From JANWHZ01 sp041487535 (GTDB lineage Bacteria > Patescibacteriota > Saccharimonadia > Saccharimonadales > UBA4665): a stretch of DNA of 12,001 nucleotides. The notes under the pieces are model-generated. The model ran no database searches. It worked only from the letters and a program-made list of their open reading frames with translations, and was not told the DNA's origin. Both the position numbers and the translations under genes were made by a program. Every line of letters starts with the position of its first letter. Position 1 is the stretch's first letter. Positions 1-5,283 of the stretch are shown here, in pieces. Location: the NCBI GenBank assembly GCA_041487535.1, contig JBGPNM010000039.1, positions 1 through 12,001 of the forward strand. Reading direction: 5' to 3'.

Positions 1-2
1 CA

Positions 3-77
3 TTCGGCATGCTTACTGACAAATACGGTGTTGTCTGGATGGTCAATATCCTCAGCGGCAACGGCCCGGCCGCTTAG
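3..77 (+). CDS. VOC/PhnB-like (glyoxalase superfamily) protein, 3' end only
   Basis: Only the last 24 codons are inside the window, ending in TAG at 75-77. The readable tail is FGMLTDKYGVVWMVNI followed by LSGNGPAA. The pattern G-M-x-T-D-K-[FY]-G-x-x-W-M-V-N is the usual C-terminal strand of PhnB/YjdN-like VOC proteins, where it contributes to the small-molecule pocket. The substrate of most such proteins is unknown. The gene is convergent with the ATP-grasp gene, and the stop codons overlap (TTA on one strand, TAG on the other, within 74-77). PhnB-like VOC proteins are often found near ArsR/AHSA1 pairs like the one about 1 kb downstream here. The upstream part lies outside the window, so completeness cannot be judged. 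Confidence 0.72.
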   Translation, partial: FGMLTDKYGVVWMVNILSGNGPAA

Positions 78-910
78 CACAGCCCGAACAGACTGCCGAT
101 AACCAGCTCATAGAAGTCCAGGACAAGCTCCTTGTTTACTGCCGACCTCTCGGCAAAGTGACCCAGTGCGGGCCGGCTGTTAACCTCCAGGACTTGAGCA
201 GCCCCTCTGGTATCGATGACGACGTCGACCGCACCAAAGCGAAGGCCGACTGCCTGCAGCGACCGTTCGGCAAGGCTTATTATGTCTTGCCGAAGACTCG
301 CCGGCTCAAGCGCCCTCACATCACCGTCACTGCTCAGATTGAAAAACTTGAGGCCGTTTGTAACCGCCGGACGTAGCTCTTCATACGCCATGCATACTTT
401 GCCGTCAAAAACAATCAAACGAAGCTCGCGCGCTATGTCCACAAAGGGCGAAGCCGCCCATTCCCGCTCATTAGCCTGGGCAGCATACATTAGGATGGAA
501 TCAGTGTCGTGAAAGTGCCCCACCAACTGGCCGCCGCTCCCTTTCAGCGGTTTGATGACCAGCTCGGTATGCTCTTTAAGCAGTCTTTCTAGCAGACAAC
601 GGTCTATTTCAGGATTAATGACTGTAGAGAGCAGATAGTGCGCAATAGCGCCAACACCCGCCGCCGCCAATACTTGGTACGTCGCAACCTTGTCTTTCGC
701 AATTTCGGCAGCAACATCTACATTCAGGCCAAGGATATGGCCGCACATAACGTGGCTGCGGCCATCTTTCTCCAGCCTTATAACCCAATCATCAGAGAGA
801 CTGGTATATGTTATACCAAACCGCCGGCACGCACGCTTCGCTGCCTCGACGAGTATTCTCTGCCCGGCAAGCGTACATGGCTGGCGGGCGCTGGTCTGGA
901 CAACTCGCAT
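74..910 (-). CDS. ATP-grasp domain ligase (RimK/GshB-like), substrate unknown
   Basis: This 278-aa protein has the ordered motifs of the ATP-grasp fold. A short pre-ATP-grasp region is followed by A-K-D-K-V-A (71-76, start of the ATP-grasp N-lobe) and VIKPLKGSGG (118-127, nucleotide-binding lysine and glycine loop). Next come E162-L-R-L-I-V-F-D-G-K (central strands), GAVDVVID (226-233) and the metal-binding LEVNSRP (241-247; E242, N244). Family members join a carboxylate to an amine or thiol via an acyl-phosphate (RimK, glutathione synthetase, cyanophycin synthetase-like, spore-coat YheC). The acceptor cannot be read from the sequence, and it is probably cytoplasmic because no signal or membrane segment is visible. 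The ATG at 908-910 is the only good start (an in-frame stop lies 6-9 nt upstream). There is no SD, but TGC-TATGAT lies 8 nt before the ATG, suggesting a leaderless transcript. It converges on the VOC gene. Confidence 0.85.
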   Translation of the reverse strand: MRVVQTSARQPCTLAGQRILVEAAKRACRRFGITYTSLSDDWVIRLEKDGRSHVMCGHILGLNVDVAAEIAKDKVATYQVLAAAGVGAIAHYLLSTVINPEIDRCLLERLLKEHTELVIKPLKGSGGQLVGHFHDTDSILMYAAQANEREWAASPFVDIARELRLIVFDGKVCMAYEELRPAVTNGLKFFNLSSDGDVRALEPASLRQDIISLAERSLQAVGLRFGAVDVVIDTRGAAQVLEVNSRPALGHFAERSAVNKELVLDFYELVIGSLFGLC

Positions 911-918
911 AACTGTTC

Positions 919-927
919 ATCATAGCA
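919..927 (-). promoter_or_regulatory. Extended -10 promoter of the ATP-grasp gene (leaderless)
   Basis: On the minus strand the sequence reads TGC-TATGAT, an extended -10 element (TGn plus 5/6 of TATAAT). The hexamer ends 8 nt before the ATG at 910, which puts the predicted transcription start at or within 1-2 nt of the start codon. No convincing -35 is seen at 17 nt, as is common for extended -10 promoters, and no SD precedes the ATG. Confidence 0.55.
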
Positions 928-966
928 TTTTTGTGCACAGGCGAAGCGAATGGATACAAGACAAGC

Positions 967-995
967 TTGACGACAACAGTACACAAGCATATCAT
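967..995 (+). promoter_or_regulatory. Promoter of the arsR-AHSA1 operon, with possible operator
   Basis: TTGACG (967-972) and TATCAT (990-995) are separated by 17 nt, each matching the consensus at 5 of 6 positions. The -10 ends 8 nt before the ATG at 1004 and no SD is present, so the mRNA is probably leaderless. An imperfect inverted repeat covers the -10 and the start codon (ACACAAGCATAT at 981-992 against ATATGGTTGAGTGT at 1002-1015, with a 2-nt offset). It would be a reasonable autoregulatory operator for an ArsR-type repressor, but this is tentative. Confidence 0.6.
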
Positions 996-1003
996 TTAAC
1001 TAT

Positions 1004-1330
1004 ATGGTTGAGTGTTATTTACCGATCGGCACCGTCTTCGCTTCCCTCGCCGACCCGACTAGGCGCGACATTCTAAGGCGCGTCGCGACAGCTGAGCTTT
1101 CGGTCGGTGACATCGCCAAGGACTACGACATGAGCCTTGCTGCTGTCTCCAAACACCTCAAAATAATGGAGCAGGCCTGCCTTGTGCGCAAACGCCGCCT
1201 TGGCAAGCAGCATCTGATACGGGCGCACCCCGAAGGTCTGCGTGACGCCTCGGCCTGGCTGAAGCAGTACGAGGCGCTGTGGAACGAGCGTTTCGACAGA
1301 TTAGATCAACTAGTAAAGGAGGGATTATGA
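1004..1330 (+). CDS. ArsR-family winged-helix transcriptional regulator
   Basis: This 108-aa protein matches the ArsR/SmtB subfamily that accompanies AHSA1 proteins. It opens with V-F-x-x-L-A-D-P-T-R-R-x-I-L (11-24), followed by ELSVGDIAKDYDMSLAAVSK (31-50) carrying the helix-turn-helix. The recognition helix is S44-L-A-A-V-S-K-H-L-K-I-M and the wing is V61-R-K-R-R-L-G-K-Q. The ELCVCDL cysteine metal site of classical metal sensors is missing (ELSVGDI here), so metal sensing through that site is not expected. These proteins are usually repressors of their own operon. The stop overlaps the next ATG (ATGA at 1327-1330), and the SD of the next gene is encoded in the last codons, so the pair is translationally coupled. 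The start is supported by homologous N-termini (MVE...VF) and by the promoter just upstream. Confidence 0.9.
   Translation: MVECYLPIGTVFASLADPTRRDILRRVATAELSVGDIAKDYDMSLAAVSKHLKIMEQACLVRKRRLGKQHLIRAHPEGLRDASAWLKQYEALWNERFDRLDQLVKEGL
1316..1322 (+). promoter_or_regulatory. Strong Shine-Dalgarno that fixes the AHSA1 gene start
   Basis: AAGGAGG lies 4 nt before the ATG at 1327, inside the end of the arsR coding sequence. It makes 1327 the start in preference to the in-frame GTG at 1279, which has no SD and would add 16 residues that do not fit the family. Confidence 0.8.
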
Positions 1331-1812
1331 ACCAAAACTACGTCACTATCGAGCGCATGTTTGACGCCCCGGTAGAAAAGGTCTGGCAGCTCTGGAGCAC
1401 GCCGGAAGGCATAATGAAATGGTGGGGGCCGGCGATCTTTACCTCGCCGGAGTGCAAAATGGACTTCCGCGAGGGTGGCTCATATGTTTTCTGCATGCAG
1501 GATGCGAGCGGCAATAAGTCGTACAGCGGCGGCACATACAAAGAGATCGAGCCAATGCAAAAAATCGTATCGACGGATCATTTTACAGATAAGGACGGCA
1601 GCCGTGTGCCCGCCAGCACGTACGGGCTGCCCGACGAAGACTTTCCGGATGAATTCACGGTCACTGTTTTGTTCGAGGATATGGGCGGCAAGACGAAGCT
1701 CACGCTCACCCACGGCGAAGTACCTGGCGAACGTATGCGCGAGCTGATGAGGCAAGGCTGGAACGAACAATTCGACAAGCTGCAAGCGGACGCTACCGGG
1801 AAGCCAAACTAG
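1327..1812 (+). CDS. AHSA1/SRPBCC-domain protein (START-like fold)
   Basis: This 161-aa single-domain protein covers the full usual length of the AHSA1-like (Aha1 C-terminal homology) SRPBCC family. Visible hallmarks are F12-D-A-P-V-E-K-V-W-Q-L-W near the N-terminus and W-W-G-P at 32-35. Further on are G50-G-S-Y-V-F-C-M, G69-T-Y-K-E-I-E-P and the C-terminal helix with G144-W-N-E-Q-F-D-K-L. The fold forms a deep hydrophobic pocket and binds small lipophilic ligands. The biochemical role of bacterial members paired with ArsR regulators is mostly unknown. It is cytoplasmic, with no signal peptide. It is co-transcribed and coupled to the upstream arsR by a 4-nt overlap and is probably repressed by it. 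The name 'activator of Hsp90 ATPase' should not be taken as its function here. Confidence 0.9.
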   Translation: MNQNYVTIERMFDAPVEKVWQLWSTPEGIMKWWGPAIFTSPECKMDFREGGSYVFCMQDASGNKSYSGGTYKEIEPMQKIVSTDHFTDKDGSRVPASTYGLPDEDFPDEFTVTVLFEDMGGKTKLTLTHGEVPGERMRELMRQGWNEQFDKLQADATGKPN

Positions 1813-1855
1813 CAAGACCTGACCGAAGTAATGCAGCACGTAGCGATCATGCAAA

Positions 1856-1873
1856 GGTCGTGGGGTTACGACC
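1856..1873. terminator. Hairpin between convergent AHSA1 and XRE genes
   Basis: GGTCGT (1856-1861) and ACGACC (1868-1873) form a perfect 6-bp stem with a GGGGTT loop. An alternative 6-bp stem, TCGTGG (1858-1863) with CCACGA (1881-1886), excludes the first. Neither is followed by a long T tract; the minus-strand exit has only TTT. Its position between two convergent 3' ends suggests a bidirectional terminator, but a weak one. Confidence 0.35.
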
Positions 1874-1908
1874 GAAGATACCACGATAAGCGGCTCAGCG
1901 AAGCTAAT

Positions 1909-2457
1909 CTACTGTGCGTCGCCCGGCGGCAATAACCGCTGGTTTGGCAGGTATTTATGGCGCAAAAGCGCCTGTTGCAGCGTGCCCAGCACTGCCTCCG
2001 CCTGCTCGAAACTCATGCCAACCCGAGCGACCGGCAGGGGGCGCTCCTGGCCGGCTTGCTGCGAAAAATGCATAACGAGGCCGTGCTGATTGCCGCTGAT
2101 AGTCATGCCGTCGGTATACAGCACACGCGCATCAATTGCCAAAAGCACAACGGTCGGTTTGCCGGTTTGGTCACCAAAATGCGTCTGCCGGTCGTCGTGG
2201 CCGCTCGGAGCATAGCCGGCCGACTCCCAGAGCTGTATGGCTTCCGCTTCCTGAATGCCGAAGTGGTTGATAAGCAGCATCAGAATATCTTCGCTTGGCC
2301 GCTCCTCGCCCTGCTCTATGCGCTCCAGCTCGTTTGTATCAATTTCTACTGCGCCGGACACCTCCGCCAAACTTTCGCGGCGGTTCTCGCGTATAAGCTT
2401 CAGCCGCCGGCCGAGTACTTTAAAGGGTGATTGATGCTTGGGTTCTTGCATATACAT
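1909..2457 (-). CDS. XRE-family HTH regulator with DUF3467-like C-terminal domain
   Basis: The N-terminal half is a Cro/CI-type helix-turn-helix: F-K-V-L-G-R-R-L-K-L-I-R-E, then S-L-A-E-V-S-G-A-V-E-I-D, then E-R-I-E-Q-G-E-E-R-P-S-E-D-I-L. After a linker, the C-terminal half (from VLLAIDARVLYTDGMTISG to GTLQQALLRHKY) reads like a DUF3467-type domain: a strand with Y-x-D-G, H-F, then V-A-R-V-x-M-S followed by a helix. That comparison is from memory of the pattern. No membrane segment is seen. Three in-frame ATGs are possible, at 2493 (14 extra, basic residues), 2457 (MYMQEP) and 2451 (MQEP). None has an SD; a TAGTAT hexamer sits 9 nt before 2493. The 2457 start is chosen because residues beyond it do not look like domain sequence. 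It diverges from murB across a very short shared promoter, so murB is a likely target along with its own gene. Confidence 0.82.
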   Translation of the reverse strand: MYMQEPKHQSPFKVLGRRLKLIRENRRESLAEVSGAVEIDTNELERIEQGEERPSEDILMLLINHFGIQEAEAIQLWESAGYAPSGHDDRQTHFGDQTGKPTVVLLAIDARVLYTDGMTISGNQHGLVMHFSQQAGQERPLPVARVGMSFEQAEAVLGTLQQALLRHKYLPNQRLLPPGDAQ

Positions 2458-2501
2458 ACTATGGTAACGCCTTATGCAAGTCCGGACAAGCATAAATAGG
2501 C

Positions 2502-2508
2502 TATACTA
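2502..2508. promoter_or_regulatory. Overlapping divergent -10 elements, murB and XRE gene
   Basis: TATACT (2502-2507, plus) ends 9 nt before the murB ATG at 2517. The same bases read on the minus strand give TAGTAT (2503-2508), 9 nt before the most upstream XRE start at 2493. No clear -35 is visible for either and murB has no SD. If both are real, the two promoters are mutually exclusive and murB is leaderless. Confidence 0.42.
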
Positions 2509-2516
2509 CAATTATT

Positions 2517-3545
2517 ATGCAGCCGCTTACCAACGTCAGTCTTCGCGACTACTCAACCATGCGGCTGGGCGGCACCGCCGCATATGCGCTTGAGATCCAT
2601 AGCCGCAGCGACCTCACCGCCGCGCTAGCTTGGGCCGCCGAACAACAACTACCGGTCATTATGGTAGGCCAGGGCAGCAATATTGTCTGGCGTGATGAGG
2701 GTTTTGCAGGTTTGCTGCTGATCAATAAGGTTACGCACTACGAAGTGATGGACGAGGACGGCACAAATTTCTACGTTACCATCGGCGCCGGCGAGCCTTG
2801 GGACAACGCTGTGGCGCGGACGGTAGAAGCGGGATTAACCGGCGTAGAAGCGCTGAGCCTCATACCTGGCACCGCGGGCGCGACACCCGTGCAGAACGTA
2901 GGCGCCTACGGCCAGGAAATCGCCAATTCGCTTGTTTCGGTCGAGGCATATGACACAGCGTTACGCAGCTTCATCAACATCCCTGCTGCCGACGGCGGCT
3001 TTGGCTACCGCACCAGCCGTTTCAAGACAGCAGATAGGGGCCGCTTTTATATCACCGCCATTACACTCCATCTGATGCACGCCAATCCTGAGCCGCCCTT
3101 CTACGCTGGGTTGCAACAGTACTTCGCCCAACACAACATTTCCAGCTATACGCCGCAAACAATACGCGACGCGGTCACAGATATCCGTACGCACAAATTG
3201 CCCGATCCCGCGGTAACGGCCAACAACGGCTCCTTTTTTGCCAACCCCATCGTGGATGAAGGCACGCTGGCCCAGGTCAAGGCCGAATACGACGAAGTGC
3301 CGCACTGGCCGGCGGCGGACGGCGGGATCAAACTCTCTGCCGCCTGGCTTATCGAACAAGCCGGCTTTAAGGATTATCACGACCAAGAGACCGGCATGGC
3401 AACATGGCCCTCGCAACCGCTGGTATTCGTCAACGAACATGCCCGCAACACTGCCGACCTGCTGAAATTCCGGCAGAAGATCTTGGACGCGGTCAGAACA
3501 AAATTCGACGTTTCCCTGGAGCAGGAGCCTGAACTGTTACCCTAG
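2517..3545 (+). CDS. murB: UDP-N-acetylenolpyruvoylglucosamine reductase (type I MurB)
   Basis: MurB reduces UDP-GlcNAc-enolpyruvate to UDP-MurNAc with NADPH via bound FAD, the second committed step of peptidoglycan synthesis, in the cytoplasm. The 342-aa length equals that of E. coli MurB. FAD-domain motifs are GQGSNIV (51-57) and P117-G-T-A-G-A-T-P-V-Q-N-V-G-A-Y-G (to 132). Catalytic residues are in place: R165 in G-F-G-Y-R-T-S-R-F-K, S239 in N-N-G-S-F-F-A-N-P, and the C-terminal glutamate within LEQEPE (334-339). H-K-L-P-D-P (226-231) and the Y-R-x-S-x-F-K loop mark it as type I. The ATG at 2517 has no SD but has a -10-like TATACT 9 nt upstream. It diverges from an XRE/DUF3467 regulator, a likely controller. 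Confidence 0.97.
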   Translation: MQPLTNVSLRDYSTMRLGGTAAYALEIHSRSDLTAALAWAAEQQLPVIMVGQGSNIVWRDEGFAGLLLINKVTHYEVMDEDGTNFYVTIGAGEPWDNAVARTVEAGLTGVEALSLIPGTAGATPVQNVGAYGQEIANSLVSVEAYDTALRSFINIPAADGGFGYRTSRFKTADRGRFYITAITLHLMHANPEPPFYAGLQQYFAQHNISSYTPQTIRDAVTDIRTHKLPDPAVTANNGSFFANPIVDEGTLAQVKAEYDEVPHWPAADGGIKLSAAWLIEQAGFKDYHDQETGMATWPSQPLVFVNEHARNTADLLKFRQKILDAVRTKFDVSLEQEPELLP

Positions 3546-3573
3546 AAGACTTTGGCACTTTTGCAGGCGCGTC

Positions 3574-3768
3574 TTACTGCTGAGGTGCCTGGCTAGGATC
3601 AACCTTGAGGTCATTATTAACAGTATCCAGTGCTTCTTGGACGAACTTAGCTGCTCGTGCCGGGGTCATATCCCCATCTTTTTCGCGCTCTGCTGCCCAT
3701 ATCCTGTCTTGGAAAAAGGTATCAACACTCTCTACTTCACTCTGAGTAACCTTACGTGCTTCTGCCAT
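3574..3768 (-). CDS. Small acidic hypothetical protein (64 aa)
   Basis: I do not recognise a family. The protein is soluble-looking and probably mostly helical: V-T-Q-S-E-V-E-S-V-D-T-F-F-Q-D-R-I-W-A-A-E-R-E, then a turn (DGDMTPA) and a second helix A-A-K-F-V-Q-E-A-L-D-T-V-N-N. It has a polar tail and no cysteine, signal or membrane segment. It is credited as real because AAGGAG lies 10 nt before the ATG and a promoter-like pair lies upstream. It also fills the space between murB (convergent, 28 nt away) and glyA (same strand, 98 nt upstream). It could be co-transcribed after glyA or made from its own promoter. No function is proposed. Confidence 0.62.
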   Translation of the reverse strand: MAEARKVTQSEVESVDTFFQDRIWAAEREKDGDMTPARAAKFVQEALDTVNNDLKVDPSQAPQQ

Positions 3769-3809
3769 ACGGTTGTTTCTCCTTGCCAGTATTTATACTA
3801 CTGTCGGAG

Positions 3810-3838
3810 AATATACTAGATTACCGAAATAGCTGCAA
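3810..3838 (-). promoter_or_regulatory. Possible promoter of the 64-aa ORF
   Basis: On the minus strand a weak -35 TTGCAG (3833-3838) and TATATT (3810-3815, 5/6 match) are 17 nt apart. This predicts a leader of about 35 nt that includes the AAGGAG site. A second AT-rich -10-like stretch (TAGTATAAATACT) lies closer to the gene, so the exact element is uncertain. Confidence 0.35.
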
Positions 3839-3866
3839 TAGTAATTCGTAAGAAAGCGAAAGCCGT

Positions 3867-5159
3867 TTAGGTATCGCTTGGCAACGGGAATTGTAACGAG
3901 AATGCTTTGACTTCTTCGCGGAGTGATTTCAGCTTGGCTTCGTCTTCGCGGGCGTCGATGGCCTGACGCATCCAACTGGCGAGGGTGGCCATGTCTTTCT
4001 CCATAAGCCCGCGCGTAGTGATGGCGGGAGTACCCAGGCGGATACCGCTGGGGCGGTACGGCGGCAGGGGGTCATCGGCTATCATATTTTTGTTCAGAGT
4101 CAGTCCGATTTTATCCAAAACGTCCTCGACCACGCTTCCATCAAGACCAAAACTTTTCACCATATCCGCCAAGATAAGATGGTTGCTGGTACCCCCAGTG
4201 ATCAGCGAAAAGCCTTGGGCGAGCATCGCGTCGGCCAGCGCGCTGGCGTTTACGACGATCTGTTTGGCATACAGCTTAAACTCCGGCCGCAGCGCCTCGC
4301 CGAAAGACACCGCCTTAGCGGCGATGATATGTTCGAGCGGACCGCCCTGCGTACCCGGGAACACGGCCCGGTCAATCAGCGTTGGCAGGTTCTCGATAGT
4401 TTTTTCGGGCGCCTTCAGCGGATTGCCAGCAACGCCTTTAGACAAAATAAGCCCGCCGCGCGGCCCGCGCAGGGTCTTGTGTGTGGTGGTAGTAATGACG
4501 TGAAAGCCGTAATCGAAGGGGTTCTTGGCCACGCCGCCGACGATCAAGCCGGCAATGTGGGCCATGTCGGCCACCAGCACCGCACCGACTTCTTGGCCGA
4601 TTGCCGCAAACTTGGCATAGTCCAGCTCGCGCGGGTACGCGCTAAAGCCGGCCAGAATAATCTTCGGCTTGTACTTCACCGCAAGTTCGCGAAGTTCGTC
4701 GTAGTCGATTTCTCCCGTGGACGGATCTTTCATCTTATAACGGATAAAGTTATACAGACGCGCCGAACGGGTCCGCGGGTCGCCGTGCGTCAGGTGGCCG
4801 CCGTGGCTCAAGTCCATGGCGATAATGGTATCGCCAGGGTCCATCCAGGCATGGTAGACAGCCTCGTTGGCCTGCGCGCCGGAATGCGGCTGCACGTTCG
4901 CGTGGTCGGCCTTGAAGAGTTTCTTGGCACGCTCAATCGCAATAGATTCTACTTGGTCGGTATTCTGCTGGCCGCCATAGTACCGTCGTCCAGGGTAGCC
5001 CTCACTGTACTTGTTGGTGAAGACGCTGCCCATTGCCGTCAACACGTCGCGGCTGACATAGTTTTCGCTGGGGATCAGCTCCAAACCCTCGCGTTGCCGT
5101 TTTTCCTCGGCGGCGATGAGCCGCGCAATTTCGTCATCATGCATTACAACAGTTGTCAT
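3867..5159 (-). CDS. glyA: Serine hydroxymethyltransferase
   Basis: GlyA interconverts serine and glycine with transfer of a one-carbon unit to tetrahydrofolate, using pyridoxal phosphate (PLP), in the cytoplasm. The protein is 430 aa, close to the usual 410-430. The PLP lysine is K228 in V-I-T-T-T-T-H-K-T-L-R-G-P-R-G-G. The cofactor aspartate and histidine are D198 and H201 in V-A-D-M-A-H-I-A-G-L. Other hallmarks are L-I-P-S-E-N-Y (28-34), N-K-Y-S-E-G-Y-P-G-R-R-Y-Y-G-G (49-63), H91... in Q-P-H-S-G-A-Q-A-N, and the ring-stacking H121 in SHGGHLTHG. The C-terminal R-x-G-T-P-A-I-T-T-R-G substrate loop is present. AAGGAG sits 5 nt before the ATG at 5159. It diverges from murA, with 124 bp between the start codons. 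Confidence 0.97.
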   Translation of the reverse strand: MTTVVMHDDEIARLIAAEEKRQREGLELIPSENYVSRDVLTAMGSVFTNKYSEGYPGRRYYGGQQNTDQVESIAIERAKKLFKADHANVQPHSGAQANEAVYHAWMDPGDTIIAMDLSHGGHLTHGDPRTRSARLYNFIRYKMKDPSTGEIDYDELRELAVKYKPKIILAGFSAYPRELDYAKFAAIGQEVGAVLVADMAHIAGLIVGGVAKNPFDYGFHVITTTTHKTLRGPRGGLILSKGVAGNPLKAPEKTIENLPTLIDRAVFPGTQGGPLEHIIAAKAVSFGEALRPEFKLYAKQIVVNASALADAMLAQGFSLITGGTSNHLILADMVKSFGLDGSVVEDVLDKIGLTLNKNMIADDPLPPYRPSGIRLGTPAITTRGLMEKDMATLASWMRQAIDAREDEAKLKSLREEVKAFSLQFPLPSDT

Positions 5160-5222
5160 ACAAGCTCCTTATTACTTCAAGGTATACGTCGGATTTTTCT
5201 GTAGTCGCTAGATCATGGAGCT

Positions 5223-5252
5223 ATTGTATCAGTAATTCCGGCCTATTGTACA
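5223..5252 (-). promoter_or_regulatory. Likely glyA promoter
   Basis: Reading the minus strand, TGTACA (5247-5252, 4/6) is followed after 18 nt by TACAAT (5223-5228, 5/6). This would give a leader of roughly 57 nt ending in the glyA SD. The -35 overlaps the region used by the opposing murA promoter. Confidence 0.45.
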
Positions 5253-5274
5253 AAAATACCATGTATGATATTTT
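5246..5274 (+). promoter_or_regulatory. Candidate murA promoter (short or no leader)
   Basis: Two -10 candidates precede the ATG at 5284. TATGAT (5264-5269, 5/6) predicts a leader of about 7 nt. TATTTT (5269-5274) lies 17 nt after TTGTAC (5246-5251) and ends 9 nt before the ATG. There is no SD in either case, so the transcript is predicted to be leaderless or nearly so. Confidence 0.42.
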
Positions 5275-5283
5275 GAATGCACT

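Noticed and set aside
1279..1326. GTG start giving 16 more residues on the AHSA1 protein
   Set aside because: No SD before it, and the strong AAGGAGG before 1327 fits the family N-terminus.
4179..5204. Long plus-strand open frame opposite glyA
   Set aside because: It is antisense to a gene with every catalytic residue in place and has no domain features; a shadow of GC-rich codon use.
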